Under the pieces are notes generated by a model, which was given only the letters and a program-made list of their open reading frames with translations, had not been told where the DNA came from and made no database searches. Positions 31,960-43,693 of a DNA stretch of 64,000 nucleotides are shown here, piece after piece. The stretch covers positions 37,889 through 101,888 of the forward strand of contig ML976753.1 of assembly GCA_010015655.1 (NCBI GenBank). The letters are read 5' to 3'. Position 1 is the first letter of the stretch, and every line of letters begins with the position of its first letter. This DNA comes from Bimuria novae-zelandiae CBS 107.79 (lineage: Eukaryota > Ascomycota > Dothideomycetes > Pleosporales > Didymosphaeriaceae). The position numbers were made by a program, and so were the translations under genes.

Positions 31960-33486
31960 AGTACGACACATCTGCCTAGTTGGAAGCTCTGCTAATTTTA
32001 TCCCAGTGGAAGAAGAAATCGACCTCTACGGTAAGATGACCGACCACAAAACCTCGACCATGTCTGACGAGAGCAGAGATCCTCTCCATTTCTAAAGGAG
32101 CAAGCAAGGCGGAGATCAAGAAGGCTTACCACAAAGTATGCATACCCCGCGTATACCCCGCCATGCCTCCATGAACTTCCACTACAAAACCCATGAGGTA
32201 GCTCTATTAACTCTGACGGTAGGCCGCACTTTCGCACCACCCCGACAAAGTCGCAGAATCTGAGCGCGCCGAGGCCGAGGTCCGCTTCAAAGCAGCGAGT
32301 CAAGCCTACGAGATCCTTTACGATGACGAGAAGCGACACCTCTACGATACCCATGGCATGGCTGCCTTCGACCCGTCGCGAGGCGGCGGCATGGGCGAGG
32401 GACCCGACATCAACGACATTTTCGCACAAATGTTCAGCGGGATGGGCTTCGAAGGTGGGATGCCGGGCATGGGAGGTATGCCTGGAATGGGCGGCATGCC
32501 AGGTGGACGGAGGCAACCTCGCAAAGGCCAGAACGTAGAACGAGAATACGAAGTCACCCTAGAGGAGCTGTACAAGGGCAAGACGACTAGGTTCACGAAT
32601 TCTAAACAGATCGTGTGCGACAAGTGCAAGGGAAGCGGTGGCAAGGAGGGCGCAAAGTCACATCAATGCAGCCAGTGCAATGGGCGAGGTATGTTATCAT
32701 CATCGCCAGTGATGCTGGGGTCGCTAATCATTATCAGGTCAGAAGGCGGTTCTCCGACAAGTAGGCCCCGGCCTCGTCACGCAGGAAACCGTTCCCTGCG
32801 GCACTTGCCAAGGCACTGGCGAAATCATACCCGAGAAGAACCGCTGCAAGAAGTGCAAGGGAAAGAAGGTCGTCGACGGTAAGAATGTTGTCGAACTCTA
32901 CATACCCCGCGGCGCCCGACAAGGCGACCGGATCGTCATCGCGAACGAGGCAGACCAGAAACCGGATCAAGAGCCTGGAGATGTTATTTTCGTCATCGAG
33001 GAAGCGTCGCACGATACTTTTGACCGGGCAGGTGCGGATTTGAAGGCCGACCTCAACATCACCCTCTCGGAAGCGCTCACCGGCTTCAACCGTGTCGTGC
33101 TTACACATCTGGACGGCCGTGGTATTCAGCTGAACGTCAAGCAGCCTGAAGGAAAGGTTCTGCGACCGGGTCAAGTACTCAAGGTTCCTGGCGAGGGTAT
33201 GCCGATGAAGCGCAGCGATGCCAAGGGCGACCTGTACCTCGTTGTCGAAATCGAGTTCCCCGAAGACGGCTGGCTCAAGGACGACGCTGCCATAAAGCGC
33301 GTTCGCGATGTGCTACCGAAGCCAGAGCCCGAAGACGACAAGCCCGAAGATATTGAGGAGGTCGAAATCGAGTGGGACGTGGACGTGGAAGAGTTCGGCG
33401 CAGGCAGCGGGGATCCTCGTGCGGGAGGTGAATGGGAGGACGATGACGACGAGGAGGCGGGCGGTCCGCAGTGTGCGACACAGTAA
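31960..33486 (+). CDS. Class I DnaJ (Hsp40) co-chaperone with C-terminal CaaX
   Basis: Proposed exons: 31960, 32007-32030, 32077-32135, 32223-32688, 32738-33486; introns of 46, 46, 87 and 49 bp; 432 residues. The start codon seems split by the first intron (A | TG), giving MEEEIDLYEILSISK. J domain with HHPDK; a Gly/Met-rich linker (GGMPGMGG repeats); four zinc-binding repeats CDKCKGSG, CSQCNGRG, CGTCQGTG and CKKCKGKK; a two-part substrate-binding C-terminal domain; and an acidic tail ending CATQ. The end is a CaaX farnesylation signal like CASQ of yeast Ydj1, so the protein should be a membrane-associated cytosolic partner of Hsp70 (Ydj1/Xdj1 type). Everything after exon 2 is secure; the extreme 5' end is inferred. 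Confidence 0.9.
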
Positions 33487-34002
33487 AGTCAAAAAAAGAA
33501 TGCCGGATGGCACTTGCATGGGACGGCGTTGGCAGGTTTCCTAGACTCCGGAACGACGGATACGAGTTGTGCATGGGATCATGCGTAGATATCTTAGCGT
33601 CTCATGTGGACGTATGTTTCAAACTCTTTCTACCATCGGGACCTATCGATCTGTCCCGGCCTCGGTTGCAACGCAACGACATAGACGATTCATCACATTT
33701 CATGCTTTGTGGGAAAGATGGGCTCTGGTCATTGGTATTGTCGGCGCTGACTTTTGTGCGGCTCGTCGTCTCGATGGACGTTGCAATGTAACAATCGCTG
33801 TGCATGTCCCGCCGGTACCACGGCAGGCTAATACCTCGGTCTCTTCGTCGTCCTCCAACGTGCTGACTCCTAACATGAACCATGTCTGGGTATCTTCACC
33901 ATGAGCTTGGCGTAATCGTTCTCTGCCACTTCGCTGCCACTTCGCTGCCACTTCGCCGGGCTTTGAGTACTGTGCTATACGGACAGAAGGGATGCAGTGA
34001 GC
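33487..34002. other. Intergenic, convergent gene ends with an 11 bp tandem repeat
   Basis: About 516 bases between the DnaJ and Lsm3 stop codons. It contains three copies of CTGCCACTTCG (33923-33955). No gene supported. Confidence 0.5.
33923..33955. repeat. Three tandem copies of CTGCCACTTCG
   Basis: Exact 11 bp unit repeated three times without interruption, in the presumed 3' flank of both neighbouring genes. Confidence 0.85.
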
Positions 34003-34443
34003 TCACTGCGTGACTCCCTCATGCGGCGCGATCAGGACCACCGAGTCACCTAAATACCAATCAGCACGGTCGTCCTTGGGCGTGGGAAATTCACCCACCT
34101 CGCACGAAAAGCATTTCTGACTTCTTCTTGACAGTCTGCCCGCAAATCAGCCCATGCCACGAATCCATGCACCAAAATACTGACCCTCACGCGCGGCTCT
34201 TGGTCCTCTTCCTCCTCCTCCGCAACGAATATCGTTTCTTCGACGTCTCCGAGCACAAGGTTGCAGTGGCTGTCGTATGCCTGCCACCCAGTCAGCTTCA
34301 CTCCCTTCACTTCGCAAGCTCGAGCGTACATGCAGGCGGCCCTTCAATTCGCGGTCGCCGCGTAATTTCACAATGACAATCTCGTCGATGCAGAGGCGCA
34401 CGAGGTCGAGCGGTTCGTTGCTAGCCTCGTCTCTTTCGTCCAT
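34003..34443 (-). CDS. LSM3: Sm-like protein Lsm3
   Basis: Four exons, 34443-34330, 34280-34191, 34135-34099 and 34049-34003, give 95 residues; introns are 49, 55 and 49 bp. Sm1 is seen in [31 protein letters not shown] and Sm2 in EMLFVRGDSVVLI. The VEET segment after NLVLGD, the start [12 protein letters not shown] and the stretch [18 protein letters not shown] are particular to Lsm3. The protein is part of the Lsm1-7 ring (mRNA decay) and the Lsm2-8 ring (U6 snRNA). High intron density in so short a gene is notable. Divergent from the Ybp1-like gene over 271 bp. Confidence 0.95.
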
Positions 34444-34714
34444 GGTAGGCGGTCGTAGGACGAATGTGAAAGCTTCGTCCGTGCTCGTCGAATGTTATTC
34501 CGCTGCGCGTTCGAGGTTGAGCTCCGGCCTGCGATCGGCTAACGACTTGGCATGGCGGGGCGGCGGCTAGCCTTTTCGGTCACCAAAGCGGTACGTCATT
34601 GCCTAGAGCTTTTGCTACCACGCGCCAAACAAGTCCACACCTGTGTATCACAAATTGTCCTGAAACACAGTCTCTCGCTTTCCAACACGTACACGAGTCA
34701 GTATAGTAGCCATC

Positions 34715-36748
34715 ATGGATGCCGAGATGAAACAAGGCAATCCGCTCCTCGAGGCTCTTCCGCCCGCAACCGACTACCTCACCTATCTCACGCTGGTCGA
34801 GCAGGTGCTTACAGAGGACAACTTGCCAACTTTGCACCAAGTACTCCAGGACAGGGAACTGGTGACGAATATTGGCTGGGACTTGGTTCACATATTGCTT
34901 CCGCTGCTTCCGTCTTCGGAAGAATGCCTCCAGGATGTTGCGGCCAAGGGCAATCCGAGGGAGGTCATCTTGAAGGTCACGGAAGCCTTACGACTGCTGG
35001 AGTTTGAAGAGCTGGAGCAGGATTCTGACGAAGAGGAGGAAGAGGAGCCAAAGACAGGAGCATCGAGTAAGGCAGCAGCAGCAAACATCGATGAGTCAAG
35101 CACAACGGCTGCGCTTCATAGCGACGTGCTTCCACCACTGCCCGTTCTGAAATTCGAGGTCTTACTGGATTTATTGAGCACGCTCCACGGTCGTGTCAAA
35201 GCAAAATATCCCAGTCGCTTTCTAGCAACGAGTCTGCAGGCGGTATTGACGGCATACAACCGCGCCACATCACACCGGGATGAGCTCACGCTGTCTGCGA
35301 TCAAGCTTATCAAGACACTTTCGGGGACTAAGAGACCCCATCTCCCTCCCCGCACACCCAGTGGCAACTTGCTTCGGACCATTTCGAATCGCATGGAGCC
35401 GGATCCGGAAGCGCAGAGCGAATCGCCTACCGTAGATGAACAGACACTTACTACTCGCCTGTTCCAGTCTTTTCTGACCCACATTATGGAAGACTACATC
35501 CTTACCATCAGCTCAAAAGACGATGTTCCGGGTTTCGCATGGTCAAGCAGACTCATGGAGAAGTACGAGCCGAGCCGGATAGTGCCAGGAAAGAAAACGT
35601 ATGCGTCTCGCTTCGCCGAGGAGGACACCCTCAAGTCACGCGCCGCTATCGTCGGACAACTCGTCGCCTTGGCACAGGATCTCGGCCTCAAGACCTCGGA
35701 GCTGGTGGCTACGATCATGGACCCAGAGAACGAGAAACAGGGCATACCCAGCGAAGAAGACGAGCCACCCAATTCGGCTGAAGACATTCCGCTATCGAAA
35801 ACGGGTGCATTGCTTCTATACACAGCGCGGACAGTAAAGCAAGAGCTCTACACCAACGTCTCCAGCGAGGACGCCCCCTTCATCCACATCTTCCCCGACC
35901 ACTCTACTATACTTCAAAATTACATCGGTGTTATCGGCCAGCAAACCGTCGGTATGGAGCCAGAAGCCCTCCTTGACGCTGTTCTCGCACTTGGCTTAAT
36001 CGCCGTCGAGAAGAACGCAGTCGGCGAGCCCAACGACGACGACTCTTTCGCAAAGTATCTGCAGACAACATCTCTTATTTCAGCAAATTCACCGTCGTCC
36101 AGCTTACGATACCACGCGCACTATCTCACATCCACAACCCTTCGCTCCCATCCCTCAAGCATCGTGCGTCTAACATTCATCCGTGACACACTCGAACACT
36201 GTCCGTACGAAAACCTCAAGGCGAGCGCAGTCACATGGCTGAAAGGCGAGACACTCGAAGCCAACTCCAACGTCCCTCCCTCAGCGTCCTCCTCTTCCTC
36301 TCATGCCGCGCACGACGCCACGCACGACACCGACAGCGAAGACGCATCCATCTTCTCCACCCCTGTCGCCCTACACACCACGGCTCCCTTCCTCTTCCCC
36401 GACCTCACATCTACATATACCCCAACCATGGACCTATCAGAAGCCTTCATTCAGTTCAGACAGGAACTCGGCTTCTATCTCGCGGCCTTGAACTTTTACT
36501 ACCTCCTCCTCACCGCAAAGCCGCTGCACGACGTTCTAGATATCCGCGCGCTGCGCAGGGAGAGTCAGTTGGAGGGGCACTATCTAACGCCGCTGAATGA
36601 GGCGGTGGGGAGATTTAAAGAGGCGCTGGAGGAGGGTGGGGAATTGGTGGGGAATGAGGGTAAAGAGTGGGTTGGGCAGGCTAGGGGCGAGGTCAAGCTT
36701 TTGGAGCATGTTATTGGGCGGGTGGAGATGGCCGGGAAGGCGTTGTGA
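34715..36748 (+). CDS. Ybp1/Ybp2/Alf4 (glomulin-like) family protein
   Basis: Single exon, 677 residues. Recognised from the N-terminal pattern ATDYLTYLTLVEQVLTEDN, then NIGWDLVHILLPLLPSSEECL and GNPREVILKV, as found in fungal proteins of the Yap1-binding/Alf4 family. The length matches yeast Ybp1. Sequence is helical with an acidic run (DSDEEEEEEP) near residue 107. In yeast, Ybp1 helps peroxide activation of Yap1 and Ybp2 works at the kinetochore; Alf4/glomulin bind cullin-RING ligases. Which role applies here is not readable. Family identification from memory of motifs, moderately sure. Confidence 0.75.
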   Translation: MDAEMKQGNPLLEALPPATDYLTYLTLVEQVLTEDNLPTLHQVLQDRELVTNIGWDLVHILLPLLPSSEECLQDVAAKGNPREVILKVTEALRLLEFEELEQDSDEEEEEEPKTGASSKAAAANIDESSTTAALHSDVLPPLPVLKFEVLLDLLSTLHGRVKAKYPSRFLATSLQAVLTAYNRATSHRDELTLSAIKLIKTLSGTKRPHLPPRTPSGNLLRTISNRMEPDPEAQSESPTVDEQTLTTRLFQSFLTHIMEDYILTISSKDDVPGFAWSSRLMEKYEPSRIVPGKKTYASRFAEEDTLKSRAAIVGQLVALAQDLGLKTSELVATIMDPENEKQGIPSEEDEPPNSAEDIPLSKTGALLLYTARTVKQELYTNVSSEDAPFIHIFPDHSTILQNYIGVIGQQTVGMEPEALLDAVLALGLIAVEKNAVGEPNDDDSFAKYLQTTSLISANSPSSSLRYHAHYLTSTTLRSHPSSIVRLTFIRDTLEHCPYENLKASAVTWLKGETLEANSNVPPSASSSSSHAAHDATHDTDSEDASIFSTPVALHTTAPFLFPDLTSTYTPTMDLSEAFIQFRQELGFYLAALNFYYLLLTAKPLHDVLDIRALRRESQLEGHYLTPLNEAVGRFKEALEEGGELVGNEGKEWVGQARGEVKLLEHVIGRVEMAGKAL

Positions 36749-38872
36749 GGAGCAGGAACTGAGAGAGTGTGCGGTAACTGTGTCGGATGTGTATGGCCGC
36801 ATACGTGTTTGGCTGGTGCGATTACTGGGTCTATGGAGTTTGCGTGCGGTGGTGTGGGTGGGATTGAATGGTGGCAAAGTGGGCTTTGATGTAGTTTCAC
36901 GCGTGACGAGATACGAGCAATGATGTGCCATGATTGGTATGACTACGCAAATGATATTGTGTAGATATTACTTCATTCTGTTTGTTGGCCAAATAACGGT
37001 GCGTGTGGAAGATGTTGACACCCCTTCGCGGTGCTATGTTGTTCTCCTCTTTCCCGGAAAAGCCTCACTGATTATCTAGTTGGGGCAATGTGATTGGAAG
37101 GGGATAGGTATGGTAGCCACTATGTTATGAAGGGCGTCTGTGATAGTAGTCGCATCTGAAAGATAACTGGGGGATTTACTACCCTATTGCGGTATGTTGA
37201 TAGTAATCTCTAGGCAAATGAGAAGTGCACAACTCATTCTGGTATGACTTGACGCACGAAGCCATGTCTAGACGCTTTTTTTAATGTGGTCTGGTAATAC
37301 TGGGCTTTTTTATCTCTTAAATGGTAGCTAATGATACTCATGGTTATTGGTTGAGGGCTTCGGCGTTCAGGTTGTAATCTGCAAAAACACGGTGATTGAT
37401 GGCAGCATTGAAGGCGATGGAGCGTATATTGGGGTGGGAGGGCAATAGCACATGGAAGGAATTAAGGAATACTAATTGTATTATATGTAAGTGATAGCTA
37501 AGATATATAGACTGCTAAGCTATCTAGGTATTAGTAAAGGAGTGTAGGCAGCAGTCTTACTAGTCCAGACTAGTATAGGCAGTAGCAGATTAGTGCAGGC
37601 TGCCATCGATCATAGAAAATAGATCACGCTTACAAACCGTGACAGCGTATGTCTCTCTTTTTAGCAGAGAAGGGCGCTGGCCGTTTCGAAGGGCCGTCTA
37701 GCATCCACTCTACTTAACCGATGACTTCAAGAACATCAAGTTCTTTCCTTAATTCATCGCGCGGTGCCAAGCTTGAGTAGTATTCGCTTTACGTCCAGAG
37801 ATTCGTTTCATTGTTCTTTGGCTGTGCGCATTCTTGTAGCTGTAGTAGAAGAACACTAGGGCACGGCTCGGGGATGCCTTCGCCATCCATTGGATGTAAT
37901 TTTGGATGTAGCGTCCAGACATCACTGGCATTAATCGATACCAGCACCGGGGGTTCCATTTATCCAGATTTGTACAAGGACCTTTCATGCAGTCATTCAA
38001 CATTTCATTCTGTCTAATCCAGAATCCGGTAATGTGATAGCGAAGCTTGACGCTTCTCTGAGCCTATGTTGAGGGTCGACACGTATAAAGTAGTCTAGAA
38101 TACGTTGACGTTCCTCTTCAAGTGCAATCCAGATCTCAAATGCTTGCTTGTCGAGGAGCATTGTCTCTATGTCGGCAACGTGCTTAGATATATTAGTCTG
38201 CAAGAAGGTATTCTATCAAAGCCTTAGAATGTCTGTGGTCCCTGTTGTAACGTTTCAGATGGGGTTGTGGCGTAACAAGAGAGGTAGTGCAAATGGAAAC
38301 ACTATGGGCAGGCAATATTATTTGCGTAATCAGGCTGGTTATGTTTTTTTTGAAGAGTATTAACACGAGCTCAAAGTAGCATGAGATCAAATACGGGTGC
38401 ATAAACGCGGCCGTGGGAGGGGAGGAGTAGGCCAGGTGATAACGTCAGAGAAACCCAAAGCGTTGAACGGTTAACCCGTGCACCGGGCGTCCTCAGCATC
38501 CTCAGCAGGCTCAGCTCAAGCCGCCCGCAATCCCTAGATGACCAGTAAAAGGAACTCATGCACGACATGCCCAACGGAAGAAGGTAGAGACTGGTAGAGA
38601 TGGGTTACATTCCCCGCGAGCCTCATTAAGGCCCCACAGACCACCAAACGTATCGTACAACGAACGATCCTGCTCCTGTCTCCCTCACATTAACCAGGTC
38701 CCCTCTAGTCACTCTAACTCTCGGTTGGCTAACAAGCTTACAACAATCAACACCCCAACGCCCAGCTTCGCCTTCAACCTCAAACAAGCCTGAAAGTCCA
38801 TACAGCGAAAGAAAATCATCATACATCATGGTAGTAGTATCGCACTGACACCTTCTATTACAACTCCCATCC
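36749..38872. other. 2.1 kb gene-free stretch with AT-rich relic
   Basis: The longest stretch without a gene. Frames of up to 84 codons are scattered on both strands without motifs. Around 37450-37620 the sequence turns TpA-rich (CTAAGATATATAG, TACTAGT...ACTAGTA palindrome at 37558-37575), like a small RIP-affected repeat fragment. Nothing else identified. Confidence 0.45.
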
Positions 38873-40856
38873 TCACGGAAATTTCGCCTCAAACTCTGTA
38901 GAATCCATTCCCCAAATCTCAATCCAACTCAAGCTCTTCGGATCAACATACTCCATCTTCCTGAAGGGGCCCCTTCTTAACTCGATTATTGACCTCGAGA
39001 ATGGTGATCCACCCTGCCCATCCCCGTCTGCACGAGCCTTACCCTTCCCCTGAGGCCACACCACATCGCCGAGCTTGAGCGCCTTATTACCCAATCCCAA
39101 ATATTTAATTTTCCTATACTCCGGCCGCCAGAGCTCTGTCGCGAATGCGAACTTTTGCATGTCCATATCTAAAACGTCTATATGCGCTTGGAATGCCGAG
39201 CCCGACCCGACCAAAAGCCGGAGAGCCCAGAGGTTGGGTACGAGGGAGATGATGTGACGGAGGGACTCCATGTGCGGGACTTGGCATGCGAAACCGAGTT
39301 GCTCGAGACGGGGCAGCTTCTGGCAGAGCTTGAAGAGGACATCGTCGGACAGGATCCAATGGTCTAGCAGCAGGAGGTGGCGCATGGTCTGGTGGTTCGA
39401 CTGGATACTAGCGAGAACATCACCTGCCACACTCTTGCATTCGCTTTCCGTCACAGAGCGCGGAGTGACCGCCGCACTGCTAGTATTGTGGCCATTCAAG
39501 TTTGGTGTCGTTGTCGCAGTGGGCGACGTAGGTGTTTGGGCTGCACTGTTAATTTTAGAGGCATTAGATTTATTGACCAAGTAGACGCGCTCGAGACCAT
39601 GGAACTTATTCAGTGTAGCAATTTGCTCTGGTTCCACGGAGTCGGCGCGGAGCATCTTCAGGTTCTCGGGGACCGGCTGGTTGGGATTGAGGCGCCAAGT
39701 GTCGTCCAAAAAGACAGTCATAGGATCTGAGGAGCCCCCACAGTTGATCATGGTGACTTCTTCCAAAACTTCATTATCAAGCAGCCTTTCGTAGCCCTCG
39801 CCTTGGTACCTGGTCAACATGTTGTAGAGCGCGAAACGTCTAAGATTGAGGGAGTAATTAGCTGCTAGACAGCGTCCAAAGTACGTGGACAACTGGATTG
39901 ACTCCTCTCCGGTTTCGCGCATTCGAGGGTTAAAATGCATTTTCAAATTTTCAAGCTTCTTCGATGCGAGAAGGAGGAGAGAGATGTTATCAGGAGACGA
40001 GAGAGGGTCTATATCGTAGCATACAAGTGTCGTGAGATTTGGTAGTGGCGGAACGATAGCGGTCGGTCGTGGTATTCGTCTGGCTGGGAAACGGAGGATG
40101 AGGGTGGTCAGTGAAGACTTCTGCATAAGGCCTTCGTAGACAGTCTGCAGCGGTTTTGTATTCAACTCCCAGCTACGCATGTTAGCGTCGAATAGTGCGC
40201 ACAACGACTTTAGCACCTACGCAAAGGTCTTCAGGTTCTTCATCTTGTCCAGCGCAGCGCGCATGGCAATTTGAAGCACCATACTGTTATCTGGCACGCG
40301 CCCTTTCGTGTAATCGTCGACATCGTGCTCCCGCCACTCCCCGATCACCCTGAACGTCTGCACATAATCCGTGAAGTTCCGCGACACCAGCGTGTTCAGT
40401 CCCATGGCAAAAGGACTCCCGCTTCCATAGCCGGTCGGTCTGCCATTGACATATCGGATGTCCGCGTAGGTCCGCAGAGTGACTTCTTCGTACAGGTGGG
40501 GCAGCGTCATGTAGTAAAATAGGCGGGAGGTGCGCGTAACGCGCGCAAGGTCGGCCGCATCATCAAGCTGAATGACATTCACAGTCAGTCAAACCCATCG
40601 TCATTGCGAGAATCTGAGCACAACGATCACATACGTATTCCAATATCAATTGTATCAGATGTAGAGGGAGCTCTCTTCCATGCCCGTAGGCATGCGATCT
40701 CACCGGACTGGTGAACCATGAATGCGCCGGGGCAGTTATGGGTGGTTCATGCGACAACTCCGCGAAATGTTCTTTCGCCGTCGCCTTCGCTGTCGCGTTC
40801 GATGATTTCGAGCTTGGCGTCGTCGCGTTGGCCTGCGCAGGGCGGGGTGTGGGCAT
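38873..40856 (-). CDS. F-box/leucine-rich-repeat-like protein
   Basis: Three exons, 40856-40635, 40567-40221 and 40172-38873, give 622 residues; introns are 67 and 48 bp with CTGAC and GCTAAC branch points. After a Ser/Thr/Ala-rich start comes an F-box-like segment (ELPLHLIQLILEYLDD, LARVTRTSRLFYYMTLPHLYEEVTL), then irregular leucine-rich segments (LTTLILRFPAR, LPNLTTLVCYD, LENLKMHFNP, LPRLEQLGFACQ, VPNLWALRLLVG). Such proteins usually recruit targets to SCF ubiquitin ligases; the target is unknown. The start is the first ATG in the open frame. Confident of the exon joins, less so of function. Confidence 0.8.
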
Positions 40857-41313
40857 GCCGTTCAATATTCAGGCGGAATAGCACAAGCGACAACAAGTTT
40901 GTTATATAGAAGCTGCCCACTTATATCCGATGGCGTAATTGAAGGCACAATGTGGGGGACAAGCTCTCCAGGGTGAGCGCGCAGCTAACATGTGTTAGCA
41001 CCTGGGCAGTTTAGAAATTCTATTCCGGTCTTTCCGCCGCATTTGTCCCCGACATGCGCACTAGACTGATCTGCACTATGGGTCCCAGCGCGTCGTTCCG
41101 GACGATGTGAGTGGCGAATAAATCCTATACGGTGTATACGAAACATAGGAACAGAACACCAAAAGCTTGCGATCAGAAATGCTGGCAAGATGGATATTGA
41201 GCTGCTACGTATTTAAGTAAAAAGTAACCAATTCGCTTCCCGTCAACACGGACCTCTCGATGCTCTTTCAATGGTCATCTTTGACGCATCCCGTGTTTCC
41301 AACAACCGCCTGC
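40857..41313. other. Intergenic
   Basis: About 457 bases between the F-box-like gene start and the Tdp1 stop. Promoter of the former and 3' end of the latter expected. No other feature. Confidence 0.5.
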
Positions 41314-43117
41314 TCACGTGTCCTTCGGCAAGTGTTCAAAAAAGAACCAAGGTTCCTTGCCTTCGTACTTCTCTCCTGGAAACTGAAAGGGTACCTCCAC
41401 CGTGCCATCGAAAACATCCATTGATGGAATTTCTCTGTCCGCAAAGCCCTGCAACTTCTGCTTAGGAACCGGCACAACGACACCACACTCCCAGTTGTTA
41501 ACTTTCAATGAACTTTCTTTCCCAAACTTCAAGAGGTTCTGCGCACCCCACGCCGATTCCGTGGCATTCGCAGACCCAACATATGCCCAGGCAAAGGGCT
41601 TACCGTCTTTCTTGTAGCCTCGAGCGAGGAGAATCTTGCTGTGTGAGAGGACACCCGGCCGTGTAGACTTATGATCTCGGAGACACTGACGGGCGAAGGA
41701 CGGCATATTGTAGCTTTTCGCGTTCAATGTGATAATTCCACCGCAATCCACACCTCCTGTACTGTTGAGCACAGTATCGCGAGTGGGAAAGTACACGCGC
41801 ACGTGTTCATGAAAGTCTTCTGGAGTTTTGGCGGACAAATTCTGAAGCCCACTAGCAGCCAAGTAGATTCTCCGCAGGAAGTCTTCTTTCAAGGCACCTA
41901 ATGAGGACGACGCGTAATCTAGTTCGATGCGTTCAACGTTGGCCAGGTTTAGATGTCGTATAGTTCTCGCCAAACCCGGCAAGCCAGTGTGACTGCGTTG
42001 TGGTTCAGTGGAATGGGTGCCGGGGCTGCCGTCTGTCAGTTTTCTGGGTCCGTTTTAGGCTACATGCAACTTACATCGAATGTACGAATCCAAGACGCGA
42101 TGTTTTCGAAAAATCGAATTTGTGTAGCCCTTCGATTACTTTGCTATCCACCTGCTGTGCTTTGAGGAACGAGACTAGCTCCCCTCCAAACGCAGTGTTG
42201 AGAGCTTCGGCTATTTCACCACCGGGCAGGCGCGGTAAATCGATCAGAAAGACAGTATTCTCGAGAACGGCGGGCTGCCATGTGCCTGGCGTCTTCGGAT
42301 CTTGACCAGTCTCTCCCCATTCCACCTTCATCAGGTTGGCTGTGGGAATGACGATTCGTAGGTGTGTTTCATGAAAGAGCAACATTAGCTTGCTGTGCAT
42401 GAAACCCCGGCGCATTGGCGGAAAATGTGGCTTGAGGTTTGGAATGTTGCATTCATTGAGCTCCTGCAGGATTCTAGCTCTGACCTCCTCTCCATCGGCA
42501 CCTAATATCCAGTAATGTTTCACCTTTTTGGGATCTGCTTTGTGGAAGATGAACCTGTCTTCCCATTGGAAGGAGCTTAATACAGCTATGTTAAGAGTTG
42601 AGACCTGCAGAATTTCTTCGAGGGTGATGTCATCGGTGCGAGGATGCTTGTACGCCCAGGTGCGCTTGATAGTGCCGGTGGGGAATTGCATACCGGTCGC
42701 TGTGGAAGTTGTCGAACTGAGTTGCGTTGCAATCTGCTTAGATGGTCGTTCGGGGGATGCGCTTCGCTTCCGCTTTCCTAGCCTTGCAAGCCGCTCTTGC
42801 TCCATGGCTTTCCTGTCCAGTGCAAAAGTAGTGCCCTTCGACCAAGGTTTAGACGTCGTTGCATTTGAATTTTCTACCTGCTGTTGAGTGTGGCGCTCCT
42901 CGATGGGCGGTGCTGTTGCATACTGGGGGAAGCTGGTACATAGGAGCCCCGATCCATTGTTGTCGTCGGCGGCCTTTGGTACACCCTCGAGCGAAAGAGC
43001 AATGGCCAGGCGCATGTCCTCGTCATGGCTGGCTTCGGGGGATGCAACGGGGGATATCTCCTGCAGAGAAAGCGCGATCGCGCGCTCAAGTTCATCGTCG
43101 TTTTCAAAGGAGGCCAT
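41314..43117 (-). CDS. TDP1: Tyrosyl-DNA phosphodiesterase Tdp1 with two ubiquitin-interacting motifs
   Basis: Two exons, 43117-42075 and 42025-41314, 584 residues; 49 bp intron with a CTGACAG end, acceptor CGGCAG. Two HKD catalytic motifs: His241-x-Lys243 (MHSKLMLL...NL) and His476-x-Lys478 (SHSKILL...YVGSANAT). The enzyme releases stalled topoisomerase I and other 3' adducts from DNA ends in the nucleus. The N-terminus has two UIM-like helices (DELERAIALSLQE at 8-20 and DEDMRLAIALSLEG at 32-45), and a basic patch GKRKRSASPERPSK near 114 that may be a nuclear signal. UIMs are an extra relative to yeast Tdp1, as I know it, and suggest ubiquitin-guided recruitment. Confidence 0.93.
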
Positions 43118-43693
43118 TCGATAGGCGGACGAGAAAGCCGTGTTGTAGATTTGTTACCTATGGGAGTGATCAAGACAAGGTCGTTCCAGAGACAGACGCG
43201 CTATCGCGTAGGCACGTGCACGCACCCGCTCCGGGCTGACTAAGCCAGCCTAATCAATTCTCTCAATTTAGACTCACAATCTGTTGCCATCGCTTTTCAC
43301 ACCAGACCCATGAACAACCTGCATCGAACACCTGGCGCTCAATAAATAAAGGTGACACATTTCATGAACTTCTATTAGTAAATGGTGAGCTGCGCCCTTT
43401 GGGAGCCACCTGTGGACATGTGCAGAATCATGCGAAGCAGCAGTCTCCACGGGATCAAGAACACAAAGCAGATGCGCGGGCAAACGTTTTCAAGAAGGTT
43501 ATAAGCATAACCGCTAGATTAGCTCACACCCATGTCTCCGCCATCCAGAACCTCTAAGCGGGGTGTAGGACTTGCCCCAGACTTTCAGCCTTCTCACGAC
43601 TATCAGTGAACATTCACATTCACATTCGCATCTTTCTTCCTATCATATAGCCCTTTGGGTATTCTTGAATAGATATCCCACTTCCAGTTCAAC
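43118..43693. other. Intergenic between divergent Tdp1 and NLR genes
   Basis: About 576 bases. It should contain both promoters. Near 43617 there is CATTCACATTCACATTC, a short six-base repeat. No gene supported. Confidence 0.5.

Noticed and set aside
32136..32222. Coding continuation of the DnaJ exon into this stretch
   Set aside because: A canonical donor and acceptor bound it, and skipping it joins AYHK directly to AALSHHPDK, the expected J-domain sequence.
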